Both the position numbers and the translations under genes were made by a program. Below are positions 1 to 10,378 of a DNA stretch of 64,000 nt, piece by piece (position 1 is the first letter of the stretch; each line of letters begins with the position of its first letter). The stretch lies in contig JAQTXB010000003.1 in the NCBI GenBank assembly GCA_028688995.1, positions 186,001-250,000 on the forward strand, written 5' to 3'. This DNA comes from Aliarcobacter sp. (lineage in GTDB: Bacteria > Campylobacterota > Campylobacteria > Campylobacterales > Arcobacteraceae). The notes below the pieces were generated by a model. It ran no database searches. It was not told where the DNA came from and saw only the letters and a list, made by a program, of their open reading frames with translations.

Positions 1-12
1 ATTATTAATAAT

Positions 13-981
13 TTAAACATATTCTATCTCCTTGTTATTTGGTTTATATTCGCCAATCATTATTTTTAGTATTATTGCTAATAAAACAATTGGAACAAAT
101 AAAATTAGATTAGCCAAAGCTACAAAAAGCCCAGCACCAGAAGCTACCCAACCAATAAAAATCATATAAAATGTAATTGTTCTAAAATCTTTTTTTACAA
201 TAGTTTGTAAAATTACAACGTTATAATATGATATTACTACTGGATAAATTATTGATAAAATAAATCCCTCCCTTAGAAAATAAAATAAATATGAAAGTGC
301 AAACAAACTTATAATTAATAGACTTTTTTGATTTTTTTCAATTTTGAAATATAGTGCAGAAAAAACTCCAACTACATGAAATAAAGCGATTTGAAAACTA
401 AAGCCATCTCTCCAAATAGAAAGAGTTACATCCCTTGAAAGTGATTCAAAAAGTGTAGAATCTAAAAATACCCATAAAACCATCATTAATATTGGAAACT
501 CTTGATTTGAGCTTTGATTTAGCTCTTCTTTTGGTAAAAATCTTGAAGCTATCAAGGTAATAGTTGTAAGAACAATTGCAATTATTCCTCTATCATCAAC
601 TTCATAATTAAACAAAAAAGTTCCAGTTACATACGAAAGACAAAGTGCAAATCCAAGTTCTAATAAAGTTGCTTTTTTTATCTCATTTATAATTAAAGGT
701 GCCATTGAACCAACTGCAAAGCCTAAAATAAAAAGTGTTAAAAAATTAAAATTTGGGTATAAAAAACTCATTATTAATTGAATAATTAAAAACGTAGAGA
801 TTTTATTTTTAACATCAATTTTTATATATGAAACAACAATTGAGCCAATAACTCCTCCAATTGGAAGTGGTGCAATTACAAATAAATTTGATGAAAAGTA
901 TTCAACAATTCCAGTTTGTGCAATTAGAAGATAATAACAAAGTTCACTTGCTATAAAAAGTATTAAGATTAATCTTTGCAT
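13..981 (-). CDS. polytopic membrane protein of unknown function
   Basis: 322-aa ORF, many hydrophobic helices; overlaps the start of the downstream-coordinate HCO-like gene (969..2543), so likely co-transcribed. Confidence 0.6.
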   Translation of the reverse strand: MQRLILILFIASELCYYLLIAQTGIVEYFSSNLFVIAPLPIGGVIGSIVVSYIKIDVKNKISTFLIIQLIMSFLYPNFNFLTLFILGFAVGSMAPLIINEIKKATLLELGFALCLSYVTGTFLFNYEVDDRGIIAIVLTTITLIASRFLPKEELNQSSNQEFPILMMVLWVFLDSTLFESLSRDVTLSIWRDGFSFQIALFHVVGVFSALYFKIEKNQKSLLIISLFALSYLFYFLREGFILSIIYPVVISYYNVVILQTIVKKDFRTITFYMIFIGWVASGAGLFVALANLILFVPIVLLAIILKIMIGEYKPNNKEIEYV

Positions 982-2543
982 AATTTATCCTTTTCATAGA
1001 AATAGATTAAGTAAATAAATACAAAAGTTAAATCAAATAGACAAATTGCTAAGGCTTCAAAACCTAGCTTTCCACTTGCATATAAAGCAAAAAACATGGA
1101 ACTTGCAAATACTCTAATAACTACACTAAGATTTGTTAAAACAATTTGGTTTGATAGATTTTTTAAAGCCATAAAATGAATTACTCCTGTCATACTAACA
1201 AAAGTAAAAACAACATATTCATAAACTCCACTAAAAGTAAAATCAACTAAAGGATATATGAAACTTGCAAGTAAAATTAAAAAAATTCCACCTAATCCAT
1301 CACTTAAAATTCCAGCGATGTTATAAAGTTCTATTTTTGAATAAGTTGTTTTCATTTTTATAAAAGCGAAAATAAAAATTAAAGCAAAAAATCCAAAGGC
1401 AGTTCTTAAAATCCATAACTTTTCAGTTGGAATATTTATAAATCCAGCTTGAACAAATCCAGAGATACTTAAAACTGCAAATATTCCAACAAGTGCAAAA
1501 AGGTATGAGTTTAAATAAATATCTTTTTGAAGCTCTTTTATATAAGAAATAAACATAGCAATAACCATAAAGAATACTGCAATTCCCATTGCCACATGTG
1601 CATGAGCAATGATTAAATCATTTCTATGAAAAAGCCATCTAATTTCAGGAATGAATATAATATTTCCCTCAACATCAACAAACAAAAAAGCTAATATAGA
1701 AATAAATAAAGCTTTTTTTGCATGTGGTTCAATATCGCTATCTTTAAACCATCTATATAAAAGAGGAACATATAAAAGTGTTAAATATTGTAAAAACCAC
1801 TCTTGATTGTAAGTTAGTGGTCCTAAAATGATTCTGTGTAATACTGAACCAAAATAAAAAATAGTTGGAATAATCCATAAAATATTCCATCTAGCTTTAA
1901 ATTCATTTATATTTAATAGTTTAATTATCAAGTAATAAATTGGAATTAAAGCTAAACTCATTCCTAAAGTATTATCACCATGAGGACCAGTAACTGTACT
2001 TTCAACTTGACCAATAATTGGATTCATTAGAATCAATAAAGCAATTGGCGCAATAATCACAACTCTTAAACACACTTTTATCCATAAAGGAAGAGTGTTT
2101 TTATAAAGTCTAATAAATTTATATAAAGCGATAATATAAAATATACCAGCAATTGCAAGTAAGAAATTTAATTCGTAAGCAAAATCATAAAAAGCCAAAC
2201 CTCTACTTTTCCCAAGAAGTAGTGAAACTACCATAAATACAAGAAATATAAACCAAATAATAGTATAAAGATTTAAATATCTTAATCCATCTTTATCAAA
2301 TCCAACTTCTTTATTTATTAATAAAAAAGGCAAATATGAAAGCATTAAAGGAACAAAACCATAAAGCATTAAAGAAATATGAATTGAACGCATATTTGCT
2401 GGATTTAAAGTTTCAGAATTTATACTAAAACCTAAAAGATTTATAGAATAAATTATTCCAAAAAATAGTCCAAGTGCAAAAAATGCTAGTGAAATTTTAA
2501 AGTTTCTAGTTATAAAATTGTTGAAATTATTTAAGTTTTCCAT
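969..2543 (-). CDS. heme-copper oxidase subunit I-like / NorB-like membrane protein
   Basis: 524 aa, ~12 hydrophobic segments; RSIHISLMLYGF (helix II-like His) and IIAHAHVAMG (helix X-like HxH) resemble CcoN/NorB ligand motifs. Confidence 0.55.
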   Translation of the reverse strand: MENLNNFNNFITRNFKISLAFFALGLFFGIIYSINLLGFSINSETLNPANMRSIHISLMLYGFVPLMLSYLPFLLINKEVGFDKDGLRYLNLYTIIWFIFLVFMVVSLLLGKSRGLAFYDFAYELNFLLAIAGIFYIIALYKFIRLYKNTLPLWIKVCLRVVIIAPIALLILMNPIIGQVESTVTGPHGDNTLGMSLALIPIYYLIIKLLNINEFKARWNILWIIPTIFYFGSVLHRIILGPLTYNQEWFLQYLTLLYVPLLYRWFKDSDIEPHAKKALFISILAFLFVDVEGNIIFIPEIRWLFHRNDLIIAHAHVAMGIAVFFMVIAMFISYIKELQKDIYLNSYLFALVGIFAVLSISGFVQAGFINIPTEKLWILRTAFGFFALIFIFAFIKMKTTYSKIELYNIAGILSDGLGGIFLILLASFIYPLVDFTFSGVYEYVVFTFVSMTGVIHFMALKNLSNQIVLTNLSVVIRVFASSMFFALYASGKLGFEALAICLFDLTFVFIYLIYFYEKDKLCKD

Positions 2544-3150
2544 CTTTTACCTCATAAGTTATGTCTGCTTTTAAAGCTAATTCTTTATCATGTGTTGCCA
2601 CAATTATTGTTGTTCCTTTTTTTGCCAAAGTTGAAAAAAGTTCGAATACATTTAAAGAGTTTTTTGAGTCCAAATTTCCAGTTGGTTCATCTGCAAAAAT
2701 TACTTTTGGATTGTTTATTAAAGCTCTTGCAATTGCAACTCTTTGTCTTTGTCCTCCTGAAATCTCATTTGGATATTTATCTATTAAATTTTCAATCCCC
2801 AAAAGTTTTAATAAATTAAAAATCTCTTCTTTTGAAGCTTTTTCATTAGCAAGATTTATATTTTCTTTAACACTTAGATAATTAATTAAATAATGAAATT
2901 GAAAAATAAATCCAATATTTTCACGTCTAAAAGTATCTATATTTTTAATATTTTTGTAATTTGTATTTTCATAGACAATATCTCCACTTGATGGTTTTAA
3001 TAGAGTTGATAAAATAGATAAAAGTGTAGATTTTCCACTTCCACTCTCTCCTATGATTGCAACAAATTCACCTTTTTTTATCTCTAAATTGATATTATCT
3101 AAGGCTAAATCTCTATTATAATAGTGAGTTAAATTTGTAATTTTTATCAT
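2527..3150 (-). CDS. ABC transporter ATP-binding protein (LolD/MacB-type)
   Basis: Walker A GESGSGKST, signature SGGQRQRVAIARAL, Walker B VIFADEPTGNLD. Confidence 0.9.
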   Translation of the reverse strand: MIKITNLTHYYNRDLALDNINLEIKKGEFVAIIGESGSGKSTLLSILSTLLKPSSGDIVYENTNYKNIKNIDTFRRENIGFIFQFHYLINYLSVKENINLANEKASKEEIFNLLKLLGIENLIDKYPNEISGGQRQRVAIARALINNPKVIFADEPTGNLDSKNSLNVFELFSTLAKKGTTIIVATHDKELALKADITYEVKDGKLK

Positions 3151-4229
3151 ATTTTATTTCCTTGAATTAACTCAACTGGGTCTGTTTTAGCAGCATTTAA
3201 TGCTGGAATTATTGAGCCAAAAATAGCCATAAAAATTGAAGTTACAAAGATATAAAATGCTAATTCATTTGAAATTTCGCCATTTACATAACCTTGTAAA
3301 GTTGAGGCATTTTTTATAAAATATAAAACTATGTTTGAAAAAATAAAAGCACTAATAAAACTAAAAACTCCCAAAATAAAACTCTCAATCATTATTGAAT
3401 AAACTATTTTAGAAGTACTTATTCCTAAAGCTCTTTTAATTCCAAACTCAGCTCTTCTTTGATTTATTGTGATACTCATTAAACTTACAATTCCCAACAA
3501 TCCCATAGAAAAAGCGATAAATGAAATAACATTTGATGAGGTTTTTATGATTTTAAATTGGTTGTAATTATCCACGAAGTTTTGAGTTGATTTAGCTTCA
3601 ATTTGTTCATCTAAAGCTTTGATATTTTTTATAATTTCATCTACATTTGAGTTTAGTGTTGTATTTACCATAATCATTGAAGCTGATTTATTGAAAATTT
3701 CTCCAGCATCATTAATTGTTAAAACCACTCCACCATTTTCAAAACCAATTTCACTTTTGAAAACTCCAGAGATTTTAAAATTTTTATTTGCTATTTGGAT
3801 TTCATTTTTATTTATTAATTGTTCAAAAATAGATTTTCCAACTATTACATCACCTTTTAATGGATATTTCCCCTCTATTAATTTATAATTTTTAAATCTA
3901 TTATCACTTGCTCCATAGATAGCAACAATTGGAAGTTTTTCAACGGGACTTGCTCCTACAATCAAAGCTGAAGCTTCTTTTACATCTTTGATTTGATTTA
4001 TCTTCTCTATTAAATTTATATTTACATTTGAAAAAAATGTATCTGAAATTTTTGCTTGGGTGATAATAATATCTCCATCACTTTTTAGCATAGATGAATA
4101 CATTGTTATTATTCCATTTGAAATGGAACTAATTAAAAAAATAGAAACTATTGAAAAAATTAGGCTTAGATAAATAAGTATAGTTTTTAATTTGTTAGCC
4201 ATCAAAGCTTTAAATGCAAATGCAATCAA
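3147..4229 (-). CDS. ABC transporter permease (FtsX/MacB-like)
   Basis: N-terminal TM, large periplasmic region, three C-terminal TMs with GIKRALGIS and PALNAAKTDPVELIQG motif. Confidence 0.85.
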   Translation of the reverse strand: MIAFAFKALMANKLKTILIYLSLIFSIVSIFLISSISNGIITMYSSMLKSDGDIIITQAKISDTFFSNVNINLIEKINQIKDVKEASALIVGASPVEKLPIVAIYGASDNRFKNYKLIEGKYPLKGDVIVGKSIFEQLINKNEIQIANKNFKISGVFKSEIGFENGGVVLTINDAGEIFNKSASMIMVNTTLNSNVDEIIKNIKALDEQIEAKSTQNFVDNYNQFKIIKTSSNVISFIAFSMGLLGIVSLMSITINQRRAEFGIKRALGISTSKIVYSIMIESFILGVFSFISAFIFSNIVLYFIKNASTLQGYVNGEISNELAFYIFVTSIFMAIFGSIIPALNAAKTDPVELIQGNKI

Positions 4230-4344
4230 GATTATCCTTTTATATTTTTTGTTAGTTTAATCTTTGAATATGAATTAAGAGTGAATTAAATATGAAGTTT
4301 TGTTCATAATTGGGTAGAATAACAAAAAAATAATTGGTTGGAAA

Positions 4345-5118
4345 ATGAAAAAAGAGTTAATAGAGATAATAAAAGAAGCTGGAAAGATTTTAAAAAAAGG
4401 GTATTACTCAAATAAAGATATTACTTTCAAAGCAAAAAAAGATTTAGTAACAGAGTTTGATGTAGCAGTTGAAACATATTTAAAAAAGAAATTCTCAAAG
4501 AAATTTAAAAAGTTTAATATAATCGCAGAAGAATCAGACAATGCAAATAAAGAGTTTAATAATTCAATAATAATTGACCCAATAGATGGAACAACAAATT
4601 TTGTAAATGGAGTTCCACATACTGCTATTTCAGTGGGTGTTTATAAAAATAAAAAACCATATTTAGCTGTTGTATATAATCCAATCTTAGATGAATTATA
4701 TACAGCAAAAATAGGAAAAGGTGCATTTTTAAATGGTAAAAAATTAAAAGTTAGCCTTGAAGATAATTTTCAAAAATCGCTACTTGCAACTGGTTTTCCA
4801 TATACAAGTGGAACAGATGAAAATGATTTAAATGATGTTGTTAAAAAAATAAAAGATGTACTTCCTTTATGTCAAGATTTAAGAAGATTAGGTTCAGCTT
4901 CACTTGATTTATGTTATGTGGCACGTGGCGTTTATGAGGGATATTATGAAATGAATTTAAAAGCTTGGGATGTAAGTGCTGGAATTTTAATACTTACAGA
5001 AGCAGGTGGAATTGTATCAAATATTAATGGAGAAGAATATACTTTATTTGAGGATAAATATATAGTTGCAACTAATGGTTTAATTCATAATGAACTTGTA
5101 AAAAGTTTGAACTTATAA
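4345..5118 (+). CDS. inositol monophosphatase family protein
   Basis: IIDPIDGTTNFVNGVPHTAISV and WDVSAGILILTEAGG motifs. Confidence 0.9.
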   Translation: MKKELIEIIKEAGKILKKGYYSNKDITFKAKKDLVTEFDVAVETYLKKKFSKKFKKFNIIAEESDNANKEFNNSIIIDPIDGTTNFVNGVPHTAISVGVYKNKKPYLAVVYNPILDELYTAKIGKGAFLNGKKLKVSLEDNFQKSLLATGFPYTSGTDENDLNDVVKKIKDVLPLCQDLRRLGSASLDLCYVARGVYEGYYEMNLKAWDVSAGILILTEAGGIVSNINGEEYTLFEDKYIVATNGLIHNELVKSLNL

Positions 5119-5198
5119 AATAACAAAAAAGTTGTGAAAAGTACATATTTAGTAACTATTAAATATAATATATATAATAAATTTAAAAAGGTTTTTTG

Positions 5199-7001
5199 AT
5201 GTGTGGAATAGTTGGTTATATAGGTAAAAAAGAGACTACAAAAATATTATTAGATGGTTTAAAAGAGTTAGAGTATAGAGGTTATGATAGTGCTGGAATA
5301 GCAGTTCTTAAAGATAATAAAATTGATGTTTTTAAAGCTTTAGGAAAACTTGTTAACCTTGAAGAAAAAGTAAATACTTTGGCATCAACTAATTATGAAT
5401 TAGGAATCGGACATACTAGATGGGCAACCCATGGAAAACCAACAGAATTAAACGCTCACCCCCATTTAGGAGAATACTCTTATGTTGTTCATAATGGAAT
5501 TATTGAAAACTATAAAGAGTTAAAAGAAGAATTAACAGCAAAAGGACATAAATTTGTATCTCAAACTGATACAGAAGTTATCGTTCATCTATTTGAGAAT
5601 TATTATAATAAATTAAATGATGCAACACAATCTTTTAAAAATACAATTTCAAGATTAGAGGGTGCTTTTTCTATTTTATTAATCACAAAAGCTGAACCAA
5701 CAAAGATATTTTTCTTTAAACATGGAAGTCCTTTAATTGTGGCAAAGGGAAATGAAAAAGATGAAGTTTTATTTGCTTCTTCTGATGCTCCTTTAATTGG
5801 TTTAGCTTCTAGTGTAGTTTATTTAGAAGATGGAATGGGTGGAGTTGCAAGTGCAAATTCTATTGAGTTTTTTAATGATAATTACTCTTGGTCAAACTTA
5901 CCAACTTCAAAACAATTTGCTCAAAAAGATGGATATAGATTTTTTATGGAAAAAGAGATTTATGAACAAAGTAATGTTGTTAGTGATTGTATGCTTGGAA
6001 GAATAAAAGATAATGAAATTTTATTTGATGAGATAGAGTCTTCAATAATTGAAGGAATCAATGAAATAAAAATTTGCGCTTGTGGAACTTCATACCATGC
6101 AGGATTAACAGCTTCATATCTGTTTGAAAGACTTTCAAAAGTTAAGTGTAATGTAGAAATTGCAAGTGAATTCAGATACAAAGATCCACTTTTAACAAAA
6201 GACATTTTATTTATCGTAATCTCTCAAAGTGGTGAAACTGCTGATACTTTAGAAGCTTTAAAAATGGCAAAAAAAGCAGGATTAAAAACTTTGGTAGTTT
6301 GTAATGTGGATAACTCTTCAATGACAAGAGTAGCTGATGCAACAATTCTTACACGTGCTGGAATTGAAAAAGGGGTTGCTTCAACAAAAGCATTTTCAAC
6401 TCAAACGGTTGTTTTATGGATGTTAGCTTTATATTTTGCAAAAGCAAAAAATATAATTTCAAGTGAACTTTTACAAAATGAGTTACACACTTTAAGAGAA
6501 GTTCCAAAAACGCTATGTATTAGTGATAAAGTTCATGAAAAAATGAAAAGATTATCAAAAAGATATTTACATGGTCATGGATTTTTCTTTATTGGAAGAG
6601 ATGTATTCTTTCCACTTGCTTTAGAAGGTGCTTTAAAATTAAAAGAGATTTCATATTTACATGCTGAAGGTTATCCAGCAGGTGAAATGAAGCATGGACC
6701 AATTGCCTTAGCTGATCCAGAACTTTTCACTATTGCATTAATGCCACAAAACTTACTTTATGATAAAATCAAATCAAATGTAGAAGAGTTAAGCGCAAGG
6801 GATAGTACAATTTGTGCAATTTCTCCCCTTGATTTTGATTTAGCAGATGATTTTGTAAAAATTAATAAAACAGACCATTATATGCTAGAGTTTTTTGAAA
6901 TGTTAGTTGTTTTACAACTTTTTTCAATGGAAATTTCAATAAGACTAGGAAATGATGTTGATATGCCAAGAAATCTTGCAAAATCAGTGACGGTTGAATA
7001 G
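5199..7001 (+). CDS. glmS: glutamine--fructose-6-phosphate aminotransferase (isomerizing)
   Basis: MCGIVGYIG N-terminal nucleophile Cys2; SIS domains; C-terminal PRNLAKSVTVE. ORF track begins at a TTG one codon upstream; ATG 5199 puts Cys at position 2. Confidence 0.95.
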   Translation: MCGIVGYIGKKETTKILLDGLKELEYRGYDSAGIAVLKDNKIDVFKALGKLVNLEEKVNTLASTNYELGIGHTRWATHGKPTELNAHPHLGEYSYVVHNGIIENYKELKEELTAKGHKFVSQTDTEVIVHLFENYYNKLNDATQSFKNTISRLEGAFSILLITKAEPTKIFFFKHGSPLIVAKGNEKDEVLFASSDAPLIGLASSVVYLEDGMGGVASANSIEFFNDNYSWSNLPTSKQFAQKDGYRFFMEKEIYEQSNVVSDCMLGRIKDNEILFDEIESSIIEGINEIKICACGTSYHAGLTASYLFERLSKVKCNVEIASEFRYKDPLLTKDILFIVISQSGETADTLEALKMAKKAGLKTLVVCNVDNSSMTRVADATILTRAGIEKGVASTKAFSTQTVVLWMLALYFAKAKNIISSELLQNELHTLREVPKTLCISDKVHEKMKRLSKRYLHGHGFFFIGRDVFFPLALEGALKLKEISYLHAEGYPAGEMKHGPIALADPELFTIALMPQNLLYDKIKSNVEELSARDSTICAISPLDFDLADDFVKINKTDHYMLEFFEMLVVLQLFSMEISIRLGNDVDMPRNLAKSVTVE

Positions 7002-8773
7002 TGAAGAAATATTTAGCATATATTCTATTAGTATTATTAGCTTATTTACTTTATATAAATCAAGACTCAAAATATATAATTGCAGGTGTTGGTATTTTCA
7101 TCATTGGAATGTATTTTATGGAGGAAGGATTTAAGCTTTTTAGTGGAGGGATATTAGAAAAAGTAATTTCAAAAAGTACTGATAATATTCCTAAATCTAT
7201 TGGATTAGGAGTAGTTGCAACTGCAATACTTCAAAGTTCATCATTAATCTCTATAATTGTAATCTCTTTTTTATCTGCAAAATTAATAAGTTTATCTGGG
7301 GCTATTGGAGTTGTTTTTGGCTCAAATGTTGGAACAACGGCAACTGCTTGGATAGTTTCATCTTTTGGTATGAAAATAGATATTGCAGCTTTTGCCTTGC
7401 CAATGATTATTTTTGGTGTGATTTTTAGATTTTTCAAACAAAAAAATATTCAAGGAATTGGAAATATATTTTTAGGTTTAGGATTTGTCTTTTTAGGTAT
7501 TGGCTATATGAAAGATGGGTTTGAAGATTTAAAACAAGGAATTGATTTAGCTCAATTTTCAGTTGAGGGATATTATGGAATTTTTATTTATATTGTTGTT
7601 GGTATTTTAGCCACAATTATTATTCAATCAAGTAGTGCAACTTTAGCTTTAACAATTACAGCACTAGCAGCTGGTCAAATTATATATATTAATGCAATTG
7701 CAATTGCAGTTGGAGCTAATATTGGTACTACAATAACTGCTGTTATGGGTGCAATAGTTTCAAATGCAAACAGCAAAAGAATGGCACTTTCATTACTTAT
7801 ATTTAATAGTGTTACAGCTTTTATTATTGTTATTATAATGTATCCTTTTATAGATTTTATAGATTATCTAGCAAAATTGTTAGGTATAAATAATGATGAT
7901 TATTCTATGAAATTATCACTTTTTCATACGGTATTTAATATTTTAGGATTAATGATATTTTCATTTTTTATTCCAAAATTAGTAAGTTTCTTAAAAAAAT
8001 TATTTGTTGAAGATGCTGAAGTTTATATTCAAAAAACAAAATATCTTGATATGCAAGTTGTAGCTGTTCCATTTGCTGCATTAAAAGCAACAAGAAAAGA
8101 GACAATTCATTTATATGATAATGCAACTGAAGTTTTAAGTCATGCTATTATGTTACATAGACATAGATATTTGGGTATTTCTAATTTATCTTTAGTTGTA
8201 AAAGAGTCAACAGATATAATAGAGTTAAATATTGAAGATTTTTATCAAACAAGAATTAAATCTCTTTATAGTGATATAATCGATTATACAACTTATTTTA
8301 TAAATGATTTAGATGATGTTGAAAAAATATATTTATATGATTTAAGAACTGCTTGTAGAGATATAGCTGAAGCTGTAAAAAATACTCAAGAGTTGCAAGA
8401 AAATATAAGTAAATATCTTTTAAGTGATAATAATTATATAAAAGATGAATACAACTATATTCGAGAAGCAATAGCTAAAACTATGAATACTATTAACGAA
8501 ATAAAAAATAGTAAAGATGAAATAGATGTTCTTGCTAAAGCTGAGTTGTTAAAAGAGTATTTAAAAAGTTTAGATGTTATTGCAACGGGAAGAATTGATG
8601 TATTAATTAGAGAAAAAAGAATTGATAAAAGAATGGCAACAACATTATTAAATGATAGTGCCCATGCAAATACTGTAATCAATAAGTTGATAAATGTTGC
8701 TAAAGTATTATGGATAGAAGATTTAACTATTAAACAATTAGGAGAAGATTATGAAGCTGGAAAAGATTTATGA
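7001..8773 (+). CDS. Na/Pi cotransporter family protein (NptA-like with PhoU-like C-terminus)
   Basis: QSSSLISI / QSSSATLALTI duplicated repeats, GANIGTTITA; GTG start overlapping glmS stop. Confidence 0.85.
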   Translation: MKKYLAYILLVLLAYLLYINQDSKYIIAGVGIFIIGMYFMEEGFKLFSGGILEKVISKSTDNIPKSIGLGVVATAILQSSSLISIIVISFLSAKLISLSGAIGVVFGSNVGTTATAWIVSSFGMKIDIAAFALPMIIFGVIFRFFKQKNIQGIGNIFLGLGFVFLGIGYMKDGFEDLKQGIDLAQFSVEGYYGIFIYIVVGILATIIIQSSSATLALTITALAAGQIIYINAIAIAVGANIGTTITAVMGAIVSNANSKRMALSLLIFNSVTAFIIVIIMYPFIDFIDYLAKLLGINNDDYSMKLSLFHTVFNILGLMIFSFFIPKLVSFLKKLFVEDAEVYIQKTKYLDMQVVAVPFAALKATRKETIHLYDNATEVLSHAIMLHRHRYLGISNLSLVVKESTDIIELNIEDFYQTRIKSLYSDIIDYTTYFINDLDDVEKIYLYDLRTACRDIAEAVKNTQELQENISKYLLSDNNYIKDEYNYIREAIAKTMNTINEIKNSKDEIDVLAKAELLKEYLKSLDVIATGRIDVLIREKRIDKRMATTLLNDSAHANTVINKLINVAKVLWIEDLTIKQLGEDYEAGKDL

Positions 8774-8981
8774 AAAAGCTAAAAGTTACTTGTCACTAAC
8801 TGATAAAGAGGATATAAAAGAAAAAAAGATAGAAAAACTTCGAGATAAAATTGAAGAAAAAATTTCAAAATTAGAGAAAAAAATCAGAGATACAAAAGAT
8901 ATTGAAGAGAAGTCTAAATTGAAAGAAGAGAAAGAGATGCTTAAAAATTTTAGAAAGCAATTAAAAGAAAAAAGTAAATAA
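8751..8981 (+). CDS. small Lys/Glu-rich coiled-coil protein
   Basis: 76-aa ORF overlapping the Na/Pi transporter 3' end; strongly charged heptad-like sequence. Confidence 0.55.
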   Translation: MKLEKIYEKAKSYLSLTDKEDIKEKKIEKLRDKIEEKISKLEKKIRDTKDIEEKSKLKEEKEMLKNFRKQLKEKSK

Positions 8982-9148
8982 CAGCTATCTTTAGCTAAAA
9001 TTAGAAACTTTTTGTCTTTATGACAAATTGAATTCTTTAAATTTTTATTTTAAATTTCTTAACAAATATAGAAAACAAAAAAATGGAAAACAAAAGATGG
9101 AAAACAACTCAAGCATAGCTTGTGGAAAACAAAGGATGGAAAACAAAA

Positions 9149-10360
9149 ATGGAAAAACAAACACAATACTTATTTACAAGTGAAGTAGTAAGCCCTGGAC
9201 ACCCAGATAAATGCGCAGATATAATAGCTGACTCTATCGTAGACAAATTAATTATTGCAGACAAAGATAGTAGAGTAGCTTCAGAGGTTTTTGTTGCAGG
9301 GAAACATGTTGTAATTGGTGGTGAAGTAAAATCATCAGCTCAATTATCAAATAAAGATTATGAAAAAATAGTAAAAGATGCATTAGCAAAAATCGGTTAC
9401 GATGGAAAATCAGCTTTTACAAAAGAACAATGTTTACATCCTGATGATGTACAAGTTCAAGTTTTATTAAATCAACAATCACCTGATATTAATCAAGGTG
9501 TTGACCAAGTTGATGGAGAAATTGGAGCTGGAGATCAAGGAATCATGTTTGGTTTTGCTTCAAGTGAAACAGCTGATTATATGCCAGCAGCCATTACATA
9601 CGCAAGAATGTTATGTGATAAAGTTTATAATTATGCTTTAAAACATAATCAAAAATTAGGTGTTGATATTAAAACACAAGTTACAGTTGATTATGGTACA
9701 AAAGCAAATTTTGAAAATTGTAATCCACAAAAAATTCATACAATAGTTGTAAGTGCACCTTCAGTTGAAGGAATGCCAATAGAAGAAGTAAGAGCATTAA
9801 TTCAAGGATTAATTGATGATGCAGGACTTCCATCAAATATGTATGATAAAAAATCTACAATTATTCATATTAATCCAACAGGAAGATATGTAAATCACTC
9901 ATCTTTACATGATAGTGGATTAACAGGAAGAAAATTAATTGTTGATTCATTTGGTGGATATTCGCCAATTGGTGGTGGAGCTCAAAGTTCTAAAGATTAT
10001 ACAAAAGTTGATAGATCTGGACTTTACGCAGCAAGATGGATTGCAAAACATATTGTTGCAGCTGGACTTGCGAAAAAAGCAGTTGTACAAATTTCATATG
10101 CAATTGGTGTTGCACGGCCAACATCTGTATCAGTTGATACAATGGGGTCTTATACAAAATTTGATGATGATAAATTATCACAATTTGTAATGGACACTTT
10201 CCCATTAACACCAAGATGGATTACACAAAAGTTTAATTTAGATAAACCAAGTGAACAAACTTTCCTTTATGCAGATGTAGCAGCACGAGGACAAGTTGGT
10301 CAAAGTGATTACCCTTGGGAAAAACTTGACGAATTAGAAAAATTTGAAAATATTCAGTAA
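9149..10360 (+). CDS. metK: S-adenosylmethionine synthase
   Basis: TSEVVSPGHPDKCADIIADSIVD, GAGDQGIMFGFA, GGGAQSSKDYTKVDRSGLYAARW. Internal ATG 9149 (MEKQTQYLFTSE) preferred over the GTG at 9122. Confidence 0.95.
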   Translation: MEKQTQYLFTSEVVSPGHPDKCADIIADSIVDKLIIADKDSRVASEVFVAGKHVVIGGEVKSSAQLSNKDYEKIVKDALAKIGYDGKSAFTKEQCLHPDDVQVQVLLNQQSPDINQGVDQVDGEIGAGDQGIMFGFASSETADYMPAAITYARMLCDKVYNYALKHNQKLGVDIKTQVTVDYGTKANFENCNPQKIHTIVVSAPSVEGMPIEEVRALIQGLIDDAGLPSNMYDKKSTIIHINPTGRYVNHSSLHDSGLTGRKLIVDSFGGYSPIGGGAQSSKDYTKVDRSGLYAARWIAKHIVAAGLAKKAVVQISYAIGVARPTSVSVDTMGSYTKFDDDKLSQFVMDTFPLTPRWITQKFNLDKPSEQTFLYADVAARGQVGQSDYPWEKLDELEKFENIQ

Positions 10361-10378
10361 ATTGATTAAAGGATTATT

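Noticed and set aside
2561-2881. Plus-strand ORF (106 aa) opposite the ABC ATPase
   Set aside because: Antisense to a clearly functional LolD/MacB-type ATPase gene; no RBS or recognizable domain.
9122-9148. GTG start for metK at 9122
   Set aside because: The extra MENKGWKTK comes from repeated ATGGAAAACAAA-type sequence; MEKQTQYLFTSEVVSPGHPDK from 9149 matches the usual MetK N-terminus.
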